DNA of 64,000 bases, taken from assembly GCA_902635895.1 (NCBI GenBank), contig CACPPV010000006.1, positions 1 to 64,000 on the forward strand. Reading direction: 5' to 3'. Below the pieces are notes generated by a model, which worked only from the letters and a program-made list of their open reading frames with translations, did not search any database and was not told the DNA's origin. This DNA comes from an uncultured Bacteroidota bacterium. Its GTDB lineage: Bacteria; Bacteroidota; Bacteroidia; Flavobacteriales; Flavobacteriaceae. The position numbers and the translations under genes were made by a program. Every line of letters begins with the position of its first letter. Position 1 is the stretch's first letter. Below are positions 44,778 through 54,357 of this stretch, piece after piece.

Positions 44778-45548
44778 ATGTCTAAAAGACCTTTAATATT
44801 AGTAACCAATGATGACGGAATTTCAGCTCCTGGCATAAGAACTTTAATTTCTGCAATGAATGAGATTGGGGATGTTGTTGTTGTTGCACCTGATAGTCCT
44901 CAATCTGCTATGGGCCATGCAATAACTATTAATTCGACATTACATTGTAATTCAATTAAAATTGATGATGGTCCTCAAATAGAATACTCATGTTCAGGAA
45001 CACCTGCAGATTGTGTTAAATTGGGGATTAATGAAATTTTAGATAGAAAGCCTGACATATGTGTTTCTGGAATAAATCATGGCTCCAATTCGTCAATAAA
45101 TGTAATCTATTCTGGAACTATGAGTGCAGCAGTTGAAGCTAGTGTTGAGGGTGTGCCTGCTATTGGCTTTTCTCTTTTAGATTACAATTGGAATGCTGAC
45201 TTTAGTCAAATTAGAGAATATGTAATAAAAATCACTAAAAAAGCTATAAAAGAAGGTATCCCTAAAGGAAATGCTCTAAATGTAAATTTTCCTAAGTTGA
45301 AAAAAGAGGAAATTAAAGGAATTAAGGTGTGTAGACAAGCAAATGCTTATTGGATTGAAAAATTTGATAAAAGAACTAATCCTCAGGGAAGAGAATATTA
45401 TTGGCTTACAGGTGAATTTATAAATAAAGATAAGGGGAGTGATTCAGACGAGTGGGCTTTAGAAAACGGATACATATCAATTGTGCCAATAAAATTCGAT
45501 ATGACAGATCATGATAATATAAGTAAGTTGAGAAACTGGATTTTCTAA
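44778..45548 (+). CDS. surE: 5'/3'-nucleotidase SurE
   Basis: Metal-dependent nucleoside monophosphate phosphatase of 256 residues. The metal ligands are in VTNDDGISAPGI near residue 9 and the conserved PDSPQSAMGHAITI near 38. CSGTPADCVKLG and GINHGSNSSINVIYSGTMSAAVEA follow. SurE is often linked to stationary-phase survival and nucleotide overflow. It is followed after 1 base by lpxB, an order I remember as common in flavobacteria. Confidence 0.95.
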   Translation: MSKRPLILVTNDDGISAPGIRTLISAMNEIGDVVVVAPDSPQSAMGHAITINSTLHCNSIKIDDGPQIEYSCSGTPADCVKLGINEILDRKPDICVSGINHGSNSSINVIYSGTMSAAVEASVEGVPAIGFSLLDYNWNADFSQIREYVIKITKKAIKEGIPKGNALNVNFPKLKKEEIKGIKVCRQANAYWIEKFDKRTNPQGREYYWLTGEFINKDKGSDSDEWALENGYISIVPIKFDMTDHDNISKLRNWIF

Positions 45549-45549
45549 A

Positions 45550-46653
45550 ATGAAATACTATATAATTTCAGGTGAAGCCTCTGGCGATTTGCACGGATCT
45601 AACTTAATTAAAGAAATAATTAAAAAAGATCCTAAAGCTGAAATTAGAGCCTGGGGCGGTGATAAAATGAAAGATGCAGGAGCTACATTAGTAAAACATT
45701 TTAAAGATTTAGCTTTTATGGGGTTTTATGAAGTTTTAATTAATCTTAAAACTATTTTAAAAAATATCAGTTACTGTAAAGAAGATATTTTAAAATTTTC
45801 CCCAGATAAAATAATTTTTATTGATTATCCTGGTTTTAACCTAAGAATTGCAAAATGGGCTACTAAAAATAAATTTAAAACGATTTATTATATAGCTCCA
45901 CAGCTTTGGGCATGGAATGAAAAAAGAATAAAAAAAATAAAAAAATACATCAATTCATTATATGTAATCCTCCCTTTTGAAAAAGATTTTTTCGAAAAAA
46001 AACACGGTTTTCCCGTTAAATTTCTAGGTCATCCTCTTATTGACAGTATTGAAAATTTTAAGATTATTTATGATAAAAAGAATAAACCTTTAGATTTTGG
46101 TAATAAACCAGTTATTGCTATTCTTCCTGGAAGCAGAAAACAAGAGATTAATAAAATTCTCCGCACCATAAAAGAAATAATAGATTATTATCCTGACTAT
46201 GAATTTGTCATAGCCGGTGCTCCAAACATTGATAATAATTTTTATAAATCAATTCTGAAAGGTGTTGAAATTAATATTGTTCAAAATAAGACATACGAAC
46301 TTTTATCAATGTGTAAAGTAGCAATTGTCACTAGCGGAACAGCAACACTTGAAACAGCGTTATTTAAAGTCCCTCAAATAGTATGTTATAAAAGTAGTTT
46401 TCTAAGTTATTTTATTGCAAGACTTTTAGTGAAAATTAAATACATATCACTTGTTAACCTTATTATGGATAAAGAAATTGTAAAAGAATTGATTCAAAAC
46501 AAGTGTAACAAGAACTCTATTAGAATAGAATTAAATAAAATTCTTGACAACAATTACAGTAAAGAAATTAAATCAAATTATATCAAATTAATTTCTATTT
46601 TAGGAAAGTCAGGAACAAGTAAGCGAATAGCTGAAGATATTTTAAAAACTTAG
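45550..46653 (+). CDS. lpxB: Lipid-A-disaccharide synthase
   Basis: Inner-membrane-associated GT19 glycosyltransferase joining UDP-2,3-diacylglucosamine and lipid X. The 367 residues show YIISGEASGDLHGSNLI at the N-terminus, WGGDKMKDAGA near 35, DYPGFNLRIAKWA near 96, PQLWAWNEKRIKKIKKY near 117, LGHPLIDSI near 158 and LPGSRKQEINKI near 190. TSGTATLETALFKVPQIVCYK near 258 carries the nucleotide-sugar site. Neighbouring waaA belongs to the same pathway. Confidence 0.95.
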   Translation: MKYYIISGEASGDLHGSNLIKEIIKKDPKAEIRAWGGDKMKDAGATLVKHFKDLAFMGFYEVLINLKTILKNISYCKEDILKFSPDKIIFIDYPGFNLRIAKWATKNKFKTIYYIAPQLWAWNEKRIKKIKKYINSLYVILPFEKDFFEKKHGFPVKFLGHPLIDSIENFKIIYDKKNKPLDFGNKPVIAILPGSRKQEINKILRTIKEIIDYYPDYEFVIAGAPNIDNNFYKSILKGVEINIVQNKTYELLSMCKVAIVTSGTATLETALFKVPQIVCYKSSFLSYFIARLLVKIKYISLVNLIMDKEIVKELIQNKCNKNSIRIELNKILDNNYSKEIKSNYIKLISILGKSGTSKRIAEDILKT

Positions 46654-46657
46654 TGAT

Positions 46658-47110
46658 TTGAAAATTGATGGAATAGATAAAAAAATAATTCAAGAATTAG
46701 CTAATAATTCAAGAACTCCAATTTTGGAAATTTCTAGAAAAATTGGAATTTCAGGAGCAGCAATTCATCAAAGAATTAGAAAGCTTGAAGATTCTGGACT
46801 TATTAGCGGTCATCATTTGAAATTGAATCCCAAAGTTTTAGGATACTCAACCCTTGCCTTTGTTGGAGTTTATTTTGATAAGGCTGAAAGAAACGCAGAA
46901 GCTATAAAATTAATGAAAACAATTCCAGAAATTCTTGAATGTCACTATACAACAGGTAATTGGAGTGTGCTAATAAAAATTTTGTGCAAAGACAACGAGC
47001 ATTTAATGCTAATTTTAAATAAAAAAATTCAATCAATCAATGGAGTTTCTAGAACAGAAACTTTTATTTCTCTAGAACAACAAATAGATAGACAAATTGC
47101 TATTAATTAA
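46658..47110 (+). CDS. Lrp/AsnC-family transcriptional regulator
   Basis: A 150-residue regulator with a TTG start. The N-terminal winged helix-turn-helix (DKKIIQELANNSRTPILEISRKIGISGAAIHQRIRKLE, positions about 6-43) binds DNA. The C-terminal RAM/ACT-like domain (YSTLAFVGVYFDKAE, ILECHYTTGNWSVLIKI) senses amino acids and mediates oligomers. It starts 4 bases after lpxB and its end overlaps the convergent SemiSWEET gene by 8 bases. The target genes are unknown. Confidence 0.92.
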   Translation: MKIDGIDKKIIQELANNSRTPILEISRKIGISGAAIHQRIRKLEDSGLISGHHLKLNPKVLGYSTLAFVGVYFDKAERNAEAIKLMKTIPEILECHYTTGNWSVLIKILCKDNEHLMLILNKKIQSINGVSRTETFISLEQQIDRQIAIN

Positions 47111-47378
47111 TCTTAGATTTAATTATAAAGTATATTATTACTGATGCTAAAAGAACAGTTATAAAATTTGCAATTATCATAGATAAGCTTCCTATACTCA
47201 ACCCATATAAAAACCAAAGAAAAACTCCAATTATAAATATTATATAAGTTGTAAGGGATAACCCTTCAACAGATTTGGATTTCCAAACTTGTATAACTTG
47301 AGGAATAAAAGCAATTGTTGTTAGAAAAGCTGCTGCAAATCCTATTAGCTCAACTCCAATTGTGACAGAATCTAACAT
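47103..47378 (-). CDS. SemiSWEET-type small sugar transporter
   Basis: A 91-residue membrane protein with three helices, a single PQ-loop/MtN3 unit that works as a dimer. The motif FIPQVIQVWKSKSVEGLSLTTY at about residues 24-45 contains the PQ dipeptide at the hinge, and LWFLYGLSIGSLSMIIANF follows. Characterised SemiSWEETs move sugars, but the substrate here is not determined. Its ATG overlaps the end of leuS by 7 bases, so it is expressed from the leuS transcript. Confidence 0.88.
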   Translation of the reverse strand: MLDSVTIGVELIGFAAAFLTTIAFIPQVIQVWKSKSVEGLSLTTYIIFIIGVFLWFLYGLSIGSLSMIIANFITVLLASVIIYFIIKSKIN

Positions 47379-50185
47379 ACAATATTGATTATTTTTCCTG
47401 GAACTGCAATAATTTTTTTAATTTCTCTTCCATTCAAATATTTTTCTAATCTTTCGTCATTTGAAATATTTGTTTTTATTTCATCAGCTGTATTAGATGA
47501 ATCTAACATTATCTTAAATTTCATTTTACCATTGAAAGAAACTGGATATTCAATTGAAGATTCTTTTATAAATTCCGGGTTGAAAAGGGGAAATGATTGA
47601 AAGGTTATGGATTCCTTATTTCCTAATTTGCTCCATACTTCTTCACATATGTGTGGAGCGAATGGTGATAACAAAACTGTAAGAGTTTTAATAATTTCAG
47701 CGTTATTACATTTTAAAGAGGTTAGTTCATTAACACATATCATGAACGCACTTACCGATGTATTAAAAGAAAAGTTATTAATATCTTCTTCTACCTTTTT
47801 TATTGTTTTGTGTAATATTTTTAAACTTTCTTTACTTGGTTTCTCATAGTTTACTGAGAGTTCACCAGATTTGTGAGAAAGATTCCAAAACTTTTTTAAG
47901 AAAGAAAATGTGCCGGAAATACCAGCTGTATTCCAAGGTTTAGCTTGTTCTATTGGACCCAAAAACATTTCATATAACCTTAAAGTATCTGCCCCGTAGT
48001 CATTACAAATTTGATCAGGATTAATAACATTATACTTTGATTTTGACATTTTTTCAACCTCTCTTTTGACTAAAAACTTACCATCTTTTTTTTCGAATGT
48101 GGCTTTTTTAAATTGAGGTTGCCAATTTCTTAACCCTTCAATGTCCAGTTCATCATTTGTATTCACATACTTAACATCAACATGAACGAGTTGAAATTTA
48201 ACATCTTTTTCAATGGTTTTTGAATAATAATTATCTGTTCCAACTTCTCTATAAATGAAGGCACTGTTTCCAAGAATCATTCCCTGATTAATCAATTTTT
48301 TTGCATAATCTTTAACAGGAACTAATTCAAGATCGTAAAGAAAATATTGCCAAAATCTTGAATATAGTAAATGTCCTGTTGCATGCTCACTTCCTCCTAC
48401 ATAAACATCCACTTCTTTCCAATAATTAAGAGCATCTTTTGATGCGAAATTAGTATTGTTTTTTGGATCCATGTATCTATTAAAATACCATGAACTTCCA
48501 GCCCAACCAGGCATAGTATTAAGTTCCATTCTAAAAACAGTCTTATTATCAATTAAAGAGTTTTTAACTATTTTATTTTTTACAGTATCCCAGGCCCACT
48601 CATCTGAATTTCCTAATGGGGGTTTACCGTCTTCGGTTGGTAAATATTTATTTACATCTGGAAGAGTAACAGGAAGGTAGTCTTTTTCAATCATCACAGG
48701 CATGTCATTCTTGTAGTATACAGGAAAAGGTTCACCCCAATATCTTTGTCTACTAAACACAGCATCCCTTAACTTATAATTGATTTTATGTACTCCTTTT
48801 TTTAGATCATTAAGTTTTTTGATAGCTAAAGCTAATCCATCTTTAAAATTTAATCCATCAAGAAAATCAGAATTTGATAAAACAAATCCATCTTTATTTC
48901 CAAAAGCTTCTTTGGAGATATCTTTATCTAAAAAAATATTTTTTATTGGAATATTGAAAAATTTAGCAAAATTGTAGTCGCGTTGATCGCCACAAGGGAC
49001 TGCCATTACTGCTCCAGTACCATATCCAGCTAAAACATAATCTGAAATCCAAATTGGTAACTTTTCATCATTAAAAGGGTGAATAGCATATGCTCCTGTA
49101 AAAACACCACTAATCGATTTAACATCTGACATTCTTTCTCTTTCAGTTCTTTTTGCAGATTTCTTTATGTAATCATCAACTGACTTCATATTTTCTTGAG
49201 TTGTGATTTTTCTTACAAGTGGGTTTTCAGGTGCTAAAGTCATAAAAGTTACACCAAAAATAGTATCAACTCTAGTCGTAAAAACTTCAATTTTATCTTC
49301 AAATTTTTCTACATCGAAACTCACCATTGCTCCATCAGATCTTCCAATCCAATTTTTCTGCATTTCTTTCAAAGGTTCTGGCCAATCAATATCCTCTAGT
49401 CCATCAAGAAGTCTTTGTGAATATGCAGATATTCTTATGCTCCACTGAGTCATTTTTTTTCTAACTACTTCATGCCCTCCTCTTTCAGACAATCCATCAA
49501 TTATTTCATCATTAGCCAGTACAGTACCCAACTTTGGACACCAATTAACATCAATTTCTGATAAAAATGCTAATCTATAACCAAGTAAAATTTTAGTTTT
49601 TTCAAATTCACTAAAGGAGTGCCATTGTTTGGATGAAAAAAGTTCTAATCCATCATCACAGCAAGCATTAATTTTTTTATTCCCTTCATTTTCAAAAATT
49701 AAAATTAGTTCTTTAATTGGTCTTGCTTGATTTTTTTCATAATCATACCAGCTCTCATAAAGTTTAATAAACATCCATTGAGTCCACTTGTAATAGTCCT
49801 TGTTAGAAGTTCTTATTTCTCTTGACCAGTCAAATGAAAACCCAAGTCTATCGAGCTGTTCTCTATATCTTGAAATATTCTCCTCTGTTGTTTCTTTTGG
49901 ATGTCTTCCCGTTTGAATAGCATATTGTTCAGCGGGTAATCCAAAGGAATCATAACCTTGAGGATGAAGTACATTAAATCCTTTTAAACGTTTATATCTT
50001 GAAAAAATATCACTTGCTATATATCCAAGCGGGTGGCCAACATGTAATCCAGCGCCAGACGGATATGGGAACATATCCATAACATAAAATTTTGGTAAAT
50101 CAGAGTTGTTATTGACTTTAAAGGTATTGTTGTCCGACCAATATCTTTGCCATTTATTTTCAATTTGTTTAAAATTATATGACAT
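47372..50185 (-). CDS. leuS: Leucyl-tRNA synthetase
   Basis: Class I aminoacyl-tRNA synthetase charging tRNA-Leu, 937 residues. The HIGH motif appears as PYPSGAGLHVGHPLGY near residue 41 and KMSKS as EKMSKSKYNVINPDQ near 700. The CP1 editing domain is between (TRVDTIFGVTFMTLAPENPL near 310 and AYGTGAVMAVPCGDQRDY-like sequence near 390). It is longer than the E. coli enzyme (860) because of an insertion near 150-180 (YEKNQARPIKELILIFENEG), which I recall from other Bacteroidota. Confidence 0.96.
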   Translation of the reverse strand: MSYNFKQIENKWQRYWSDNNTFKVNNNSDLPKFYVMDMFPYPSGAGLHVGHPLGYIASDIFSRYKRLKGFNVLHPQGYDSFGLPAEQYAIQTGRHPKETTEENISRYREQLDRLGFSFDWSREIRTSNKDYYKWTQWMFIKLYESWYDYEKNQARPIKELILIFENEGNKKINACCDDGLELFSSKQWHSFSEFEKTKILLGYRLAFLSEIDVNWCPKLGTVLANDEIIDGLSERGGHEVVRKKMTQWSIRISAYSQRLLDGLEDIDWPEPLKEMQKNWIGRSDGAMVSFDVEKFEDKIEVFTTRVDTIFGVTFMTLAPENPLVRKITTQENMKSVDDYIKKSAKRTERERMSDVKSISGVFTGAYAIHPFNDEKLPIWISDYVLAGYGTGAVMAVPCGDQRDYNFAKFFNIPIKNIFLDKDISKEAFGNKDGFVLSNSDFLDGLNFKDGLALAIKKLNDLKKGVHKINYKLRDAVFSRQRYWGEPFPVYYKNDMPVMIEKDYLPVTLPDVNKYLPTEDGKPPLGNSDEWAWDTVKNKIVKNSLIDNKTVFRMELNTMPGWAGSSWYFNRYMDPKNNTNFASKDALNYWKEVDVYVGGSEHATGHLLYSRFWQYFLYDLELVPVKDYAKKLINQGMILGNSAFIYREVGTDNYYSKTIEKDVKFQLVHVDVKYVNTNDELDIEGLRNWQPQFKKATFEKKDGKFLVKREVEKMSKSKYNVINPDQICNDYGADTLRLYEMFLGPIEQAKPWNTAGISGTFSFLKKFWNLSHKSGELSVNYEKPSKESLKILHKTIKKVEEDINNFSFNTSVSAFMICVNELTSLKCNNAEIIKTLTVLLSPFAPHICEEVWSKLGNKESITFQSFPLFNPEFIKESSIEYPVSFNGKMKFKIMLDSSNTADEIKTNISNDERLEKYLNGREIKKIIAVPGKIINIVC

Positions 50186-50202
50186 TGTATGTTTTAAAGA
50201 GA

Positions 50203-50233
50203 CAAAAATACATTTAATGTATGAATAGGGAAA
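50203..50233 (-). promoter_or_regulatory. Promoter of leuS
   Basis: The minus strand reads TTTC (50233-50230), 19 bases, TATTTTTG (50210-50203), one mismatch to the consensus, 17 bases before the leuS ATG. The short leader leaves no room for a T-box or attenuator. Confidence 0.65.
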
Positions 50234-50303
50234 GTTTAATTAATATATCCTATCTTATTAAAAAGGTTTATTATTTTTACACCAAATCTTACATTTTATT
50301 GTT

Positions 50304-51167
50304 TTGAGCAGTTCAAAAAACAAACGTTTAATTTCTTCATACTTCTCAGTAACTGTAAGTATTTCAATCGTACTTTTTTTAATTGGAGCTTTTTTATTAA
50401 TAGCTTTTAATGCAAGAAAAATTACCAATGATTTTAAAGAAAAAATTCCAATTACTATTTATCTAAAAAACGAAGCTAAAAAAATTGAAATAGAACAATT
50501 GATAAAAAAACTTAATATTAAAGACTACACCAACTCAGTAGTTTATGTATCTAAGGAAAAAGGAGCTGAAATATTAATAGATGAGATTGGTGAAAATTTT
50601 ATTGAATTCTATGGAAGCAATCCCCTTTTAAATTCGATAGATATTTTTTTAAAATCAGAATTCGTAAACACAGTTATATTTGATGAAATAACATCTGAAT
50701 TGAATAAAACTTATTTTATCGATGAGATAATATACGATGCTCCCCTTGTTTCATTAATTAATGAAAACATTAATAAAGTTAAATATTGGATTTTAGGAAT
50801 TTCTATATTCTTTCTAATTGTATCCATATTAATTATTAATGGGTCAATAAGGTTATCTATTTATTCCAACCGAATTAATATTAAGACTATGCAAATGGTA
50901 GGAGCTACGCGAGGATTTATTAGAAAGCCATTTATAATCACACATATTAAATTAGGGGTATTAGGTTCGTTAATTTCTATTTCTATGCTAAGCGGTGCTT
51001 TATTTTATATTCAAAATCTATTTGATTACATAGATTTTCAATCTGATATTCAAATCATTTTAATTATGTTTGGAGCAATAGGATTATTTAGTATTATTAT
51101 AACATATTTATGCACTTTTTTTGCAACTCAAAAGTTTTTAAAATCTAAAATTGATCAATTATACTAA
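50304..51167 (+). CDS. ftsX: Cell-division ABC-like permease FtsX
   Basis: Inner-membrane protein (287 residues, TTG start) that with the ATPase FtsE relays division signals to periplasmic peptidoglycan hydrolases. The first helix (about 14-35) precedes a periplasmic domain (about 40-165, IPITIYLKNEAKKIEIEQLI). Three C-terminal helices follow, with the segment RINIKTMQMVGATRGFIRKPF between the second and third. ftsE is not adjacent. The gene overlaps DUF3098 by one base. Confidence 0.93.
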   Translation: MSSSKNKRLISSYFSVTVSISIVLFLIGAFLLIAFNARKITNDFKEKIPITIYLKNEAKKIEIEQLIKKLNIKDYTNSVVYVSKEKGAEILIDEIGENFIEFYGSNPLLNSIDIFLKSEFVNTVIFDEITSELNKTYFIDEIIYDAPLVSLINENINKVKYWILGISIFFLIVSILIINGSIRLSIYSNRINIKTMQMVGATRGFIRKPFIITHIKLGVLGSLISISMLSGALFYIQNLFDYIDFQSDIQIILIMFGAIGLFSIIITYLCTFFATQKFLKSKIDQLY

Positions 51168-51409
51168 TGAAAAATAAAAAACCAAAGAAAACATTTGTTT
51201 TTCAAAAAAGGAATTACGTGTTCATGACATTGGGATTGATAGTTATTGCTATTGGTTTTATTCTTATGTCAGGCGGAGCTAGTGATGACCCTAATGTTTT
51301 TAATCCTGAGATCTATAATTTTAGAAGAATCCGCTTAGCACCTACACTTGTATTAATTGGTTTTGGAATACAAGTTTATGCTATTTTAACTTCCTCCTCA
51401 AAAAAATAA
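51167..51409 (+). CDS. DUF3098 two-helix membrane protein
   Basis: An 80-residue protein with two membrane helices (about 22-40 and 59-75) joined by the conserved GGASDDPNVFNPEIYNFRRI loop. The position between ftsX and uppP is constant for DUF3098 in flavobacteria as I remember it. Function unknown; the neighbours point to cell-envelope growth. Confidence 0.88.
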   Translation: MKNKKPKKTFVFQKRNYVFMTLGLIVIAIGFILMSGGASDDPNVFNPEIYNFRRIRLAPTLVLIGFGIQVYAILTSSSKK

Positions 51410-52210
51410 ATGGATTACATTGAATCAATAATTTTAGGGATTGTTCAAGGCCTAACCGAATTTTTACCTATTTCTTCTAGTGGACATTTAGAAATTTTTA
51501 AAGTCGTTTTCGATAGTGACTTTTCAACAAAAGAAAGTCTATTGTTTACTATTGTATTACATTTTGCAACAGCACTAAGCACAATGGTTTTCTTTAGAAA
51601 AGAAATATCACTAATATTTGAAGGTCTTTTTAATTCAAAAGATAAAAGTTCAAAAGAATTCAGTATTTCCATTTTAATTTCAATGATTCCAGCAACTCTA
51701 ATCGGTTTTTTCTTTGAGGATACAATAAATTCTTTTTTTGATGGAAATTTAATTTTTGTTGGTATTATGCTTTACATAACAGCTATTTTACTATACTTAT
51801 CCGATGTTATAACATCTAAAAGAAATTCAGTAAACTATAAAAACAGTTTTATTATTGGATTGGCTCAAGCAATAGCTATTATGCCCGGAATATCTCGTAG
51901 TGGCGCTACTATTGCTACAGCAGTTGTTTTAGGAATTGAAAGAGAAAAAGCAGCAAGATTTTCATTTTTAATGGTTGTCCCATTGATTTTTGGAAGCATG
52001 CTTAAATCAATAATCGACAATGGTGGATTGAAATTTGAAAACTTTGATTTAATTACAATTTCTCTTGGATTTATTTCCGCATTTATTACTGGACTTTTAG
52101 CATGTAAGTGGATGATTGCACTTGTTAAAAAAAGTAAACTCTATTATTTTTCTATTTATTGCTTGCTTGTTGGATCAATAATTATTTTTTACACGATTAA
52201 TGGTATTTAG
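51410..52210 (+). CDS. uppP: Undecaprenyl-diphosphatase
   Basis: Integral membrane phosphatase that recycles the C55 carrier lipid for peptidoglycan and O-antigen synthesis. The active-site motifs are QGLTEFLPISSSGHLEI near residue 14 and MPGISRSGATIATAVVLGIEREKA near 160. The 266-residue length is normal. It follows DUF3098 without a gap and overlaps truB by 11 bases. Confidence 0.95.
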   Translation: MDYIESIILGIVQGLTEFLPISSSGHLEIFKVVFDSDFSTKESLLFTIVLHFATALSTMVFFRKEISLIFEGLFNSKDKSSKEFSISILISMIPATLIGFFFEDTINSFFDGNLIFVGIMLYITAILLYLSDVITSKRNSVNYKNSFIIGLAQAIAIMPGISRSGATIATAVVLGIEREKAARFSFLMVVPLIFGSMLKSIIDNGGLKFENFDLITISLGFISAFITGLLACKWMIALVKKSKLYYFSIYCLLVGSIIIFYTINGI

Positions 52211-52901
52211 TAAAGAAGTTTTTATTGATGGCACTATTCTTTTAATTAATAAACCACTAAACTGGACATCTTTTCAAGTTGTAAATAAAATTAGATGGCT
52301 TATAAAGTCAAAATTTAATATTAAAAAAATTAAAGTAGGTCATGCTGGAACTTTAGATCCTTTGGCAGAAGGATTACTTATTATCTGTACTGGGAAAATG
52401 ACTAAAAAAATTTCTGAATTTCAAAATTTAGAAAAAGAATATTCAGGTACGTTTTATTTAGGAGCTACTACTCCATCCTTTGATCTTGAAACTGAGATTA
52501 ACCAAACTAAATCAATTGATCACCTAACAGACGATATGATTTTTGAAAAATCTAAAGATTTTACAGGAAAAATATTTCAAGCACCTCCAATTTATTCAGC
52601 AATTAAACATAGAGGAAAAAAACTATATGAATTTGCCAGAAAAGGAGAAGAAATTGAAATAAAAAAAAGAGAAGTTACTATTTATGATTTTTTAATATCA
52701 GACATTCAACTTCCAAAGGTTAATTTTCATATAAAATGCAGTAAAGGGACCTATATAAGGTCGATTGCAAACGATTTTGGAGAGGATTTAAATTGTGGAG
52801 CTCATCTAACAAAATTGGTAAGAAATTCTATTGGAAAATACAAAATAGAAGAGGCTATTTCAATTGATGATTTTGAAGAGAAATTAAACCAAAAAACTTA
52901 A
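52200..52901 (+). CDS. truB: tRNA pseudouridine(55) synthase
   Basis: Makes pseudouridine 55 in the T loop of tRNAs. The catalytic Asp lies in GHAGTLDPLAEGLLIICTGKMTK near residue 48. SFQVVNKIRW precedes it, and the family segments IFQAPPIYSAIKHRGKKLYEFARKG and CSKGTYIRSIANDFG follow. At 233 residues it is a short form lacking a long C-terminal PUA domain, as usual in Bacteroidota. It overlaps uppP by 11 bases and the convergent aat gene by 18. Confidence 0.95.
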   Translation: MVFSKEVFIDGTILLINKPLNWTSFQVVNKIRWLIKSKFNIKKIKVGHAGTLDPLAEGLLIICTGKMTKKISEFQNLEKEYSGTFYLGATTPSFDLETEINQTKSIDHLTDDMIFEKSKDFTGKIFQAPPIYSAIKHRGKKLYEFARKGEEIEIKKREVTIYDFLISDIQLPKVNFHIKCSKGTYIRSIANDFGEDLNCGAHLTKLVRNSIGKYKIEEAISIDDFEEKLNQKT

Positions 52902-53516
52902 AAATTCTCTTCTTGAAATTTCTTCAGCGCCTAAAGATTTTAAATGTGCACTTGGGACTTGACAATCTATTAATTTATAATTGTTTTTTGTTAATTCTTT
53001 TACTAGGTGAATAAATCCTACTTTACTAGCATTATTGGCTTTAGTAAACATACTTTCTCCACAAAATATATCCCCTAGGTCAATTCCATATAAACCTCCA
53101 ACTAATTCATAATCTTTCCAAACTTCAACTGAGTAAGCATACCCCATTTCGTGAAGTTGATTATAAGCTTTTTTCAACCCTTCAGTTATCCAAGTACCAT
53201 TTTGGCCAAATCGTTTGACCTTTGAGCAACATTCAACCACTTCATTAAACGATTGATTGTAAGTAACTTTAAAATAATCTTGATTGATTATTTTTTTTGT
53301 TGACTTTGATATTTTAATTTTTTTAGGGAACAACACCATTCTTGGGTCAGGACTCCACCACACTAAATTGTTATCATTCTCAAACCAAGGGAAAATTCCC
53401 TTTTTGTATGCATTTAGAATTCTATTTGGATCAAGATCACCTCCAATAGCTACAATACCCTCTCTAGATGCTGTTTCAGCTGAGGGAAATGTATGTTCGC
53501 TACCTAATAGATGCAT
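52884..53516 (-). CDS. aat: Leucyl/phenylalanyl-tRNA-protein transferase
   Basis: N-end rule enzyme that adds Leu or Phe to proteins with N-terminal Arg or Lys, marking them for ClpAP/S degradation. The 210 residues have GGDLDPNRILNAYKKGIFPWFE near residue 25, WWSPDPRMVLFP near 53, YSVEVWKDYELVGGLYGIDLG near 133 and FCGESMFTKANNASKVGFIHL near 156. First in a probable unit with DUF3127, 5 bases apart. Confidence 0.95.
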   Translation of the reverse strand: MHLLGSEHTFPSAETASREGIVAIGGDLDPNRILNAYKKGIFPWFENDNNLVWWSPDPRMVLFPKKIKISKSTKKIINQDYFKVTYNQSFNEVVECCSKVKRFGQNGTWITEGLKKAYNQLHEMGYAYSVEVWKDYELVGGLYGIDLGDIFCGESMFTKANNASKVGFIHLVKELTKNNYKLIDCQVPSAHLKSLGAEEISRREFLSFLV

Positions 53517-53521
53517 CTATA

Positions 53522-53899
53522 TTAAAAAGGCAAGTCGTCTGGCTCGTTATCATTGACCTCATCTGCTGGTTCAAATGCATCAGCAGGTGGTATAGGTGGA
53601 ATATTTGCATCTGAATCTCCTGAAAAGGTTTTTTCGATTCTCCATCCTTGTATAGAATTAAAATACTTTGTTTCTCCTTGAGGACTTTGCCATTCTCTAC
53701 CCCTTAAATTAATATCGATTTTAACGGATTCACCAACGTTGTATGAATTTAAAATATCACACTTATCCTGAATAAACTCAATTAATAAATCTTGAGGGTA
53801 TTGTTCTTCTGTAGTTACGACTAGTTCTCTTTTTCTAAAACCGTTACTACCGTACTCTTTTGTCTCATTAATTAGTTTAATTTTTCCTGTAATATCCAT
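53522..53899 (-). CDS. DUF3127 protein (OB-fold-like)
   Basis: A 125-residue protein. The N-terminal part has MDITGKIKLINETKEYGSNGFRKRELVVTTEEQYPQDLLIEF (positions 1-42). It reads like an OB-fold, with single-stranded nucleic acid-binding proteins as remote relatives, followed by YFNSIQGWRIEKTF. The C-terminal tail is acidic and proline-rich and ends in DDLPF, which resembles the protein-docking tail of SSB. I recall the family as DUF3127. An SSB-like role in DNA metabolism is inference. Confidence 0.85.
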   Translation of the reverse strand: MDITGKIKLINETKEYGSNGFRKRELVVTTEEQYPQDLLIEFIQDKCDILNSYNVGESVKIDINLRGREWQSPQGETKYFNSIQGWRIEKTFSGDSDANIPPIPPADAFEPADEVNDNEPDDLPF

Positions 53900-53964
53900 A
53901 TCTATTTTAATTTACAACGAAAGTAAATAATTTTATTTTTTTAATGAGGATAGAATACTAAAAT

Positions 53965-54354
53965 CTACAAAAAAGAGTTGATTTTTTTTGCAAGGGTTTT
54001 AAAATCTTCTGTTTCTAATTTTACTTTCTTTTTAAAAGAAACGTCATCCATTGAATTTATTGGAATTAAGTGAACGTGAGCATGGGGAACTTCTAATCCA
54101 ATGACTGACATAGCAATTCTTTCACAATCAACAGCTTTTTTTAACGCAACTGCTATTTTTTTTGAAAAATTCATCAACTCAATATAATCTTCACTGTCAA
54201 GATCAAAAATAAGATCAACCTCGTTTTTAGGAATACACAAAGTGTGACCAACAGAATTTGGATTAATATCTAAAAAAGCTAAACATTTTGAGGTTTCAGC
54301 AATTTTATAACAAGGAATTTCACCTTTAACTATCTGTGTAAAAATAGAACTCAA
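53965..54354 (-). CDS. HIT-family nucleotide hydrolase
   Basis: Small histidine-triad protein (129 residues). The catalytic HxHxH is in VPHAHVHLIPINSMDD near residue 90, and the N-terminal IVKGEIPCYKIAETSKCLAFLDINP is characteristic of the HINT/PKCI branch. These enzymes hydrolyse adenosine phosphoramidates and related nucleotides, but the in vivo substrate is unclear. It lies 3 bases after greA and is almost certainly co-transcribed. Confidence 0.93.
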   Translation of the reverse strand: MSSIFTQIVKGEIPCYKIAETSKCLAFLDINPNSVGHTLCIPKNEVDLIFDLDSEDYIELMNFSKKIAVALKKAVDCERIAMSVIGLEVPHAHVHLIPINSMDDVSFKKKVKLETEDFKTLAKKINSFL

Positions 54355-54357
54355 TAT

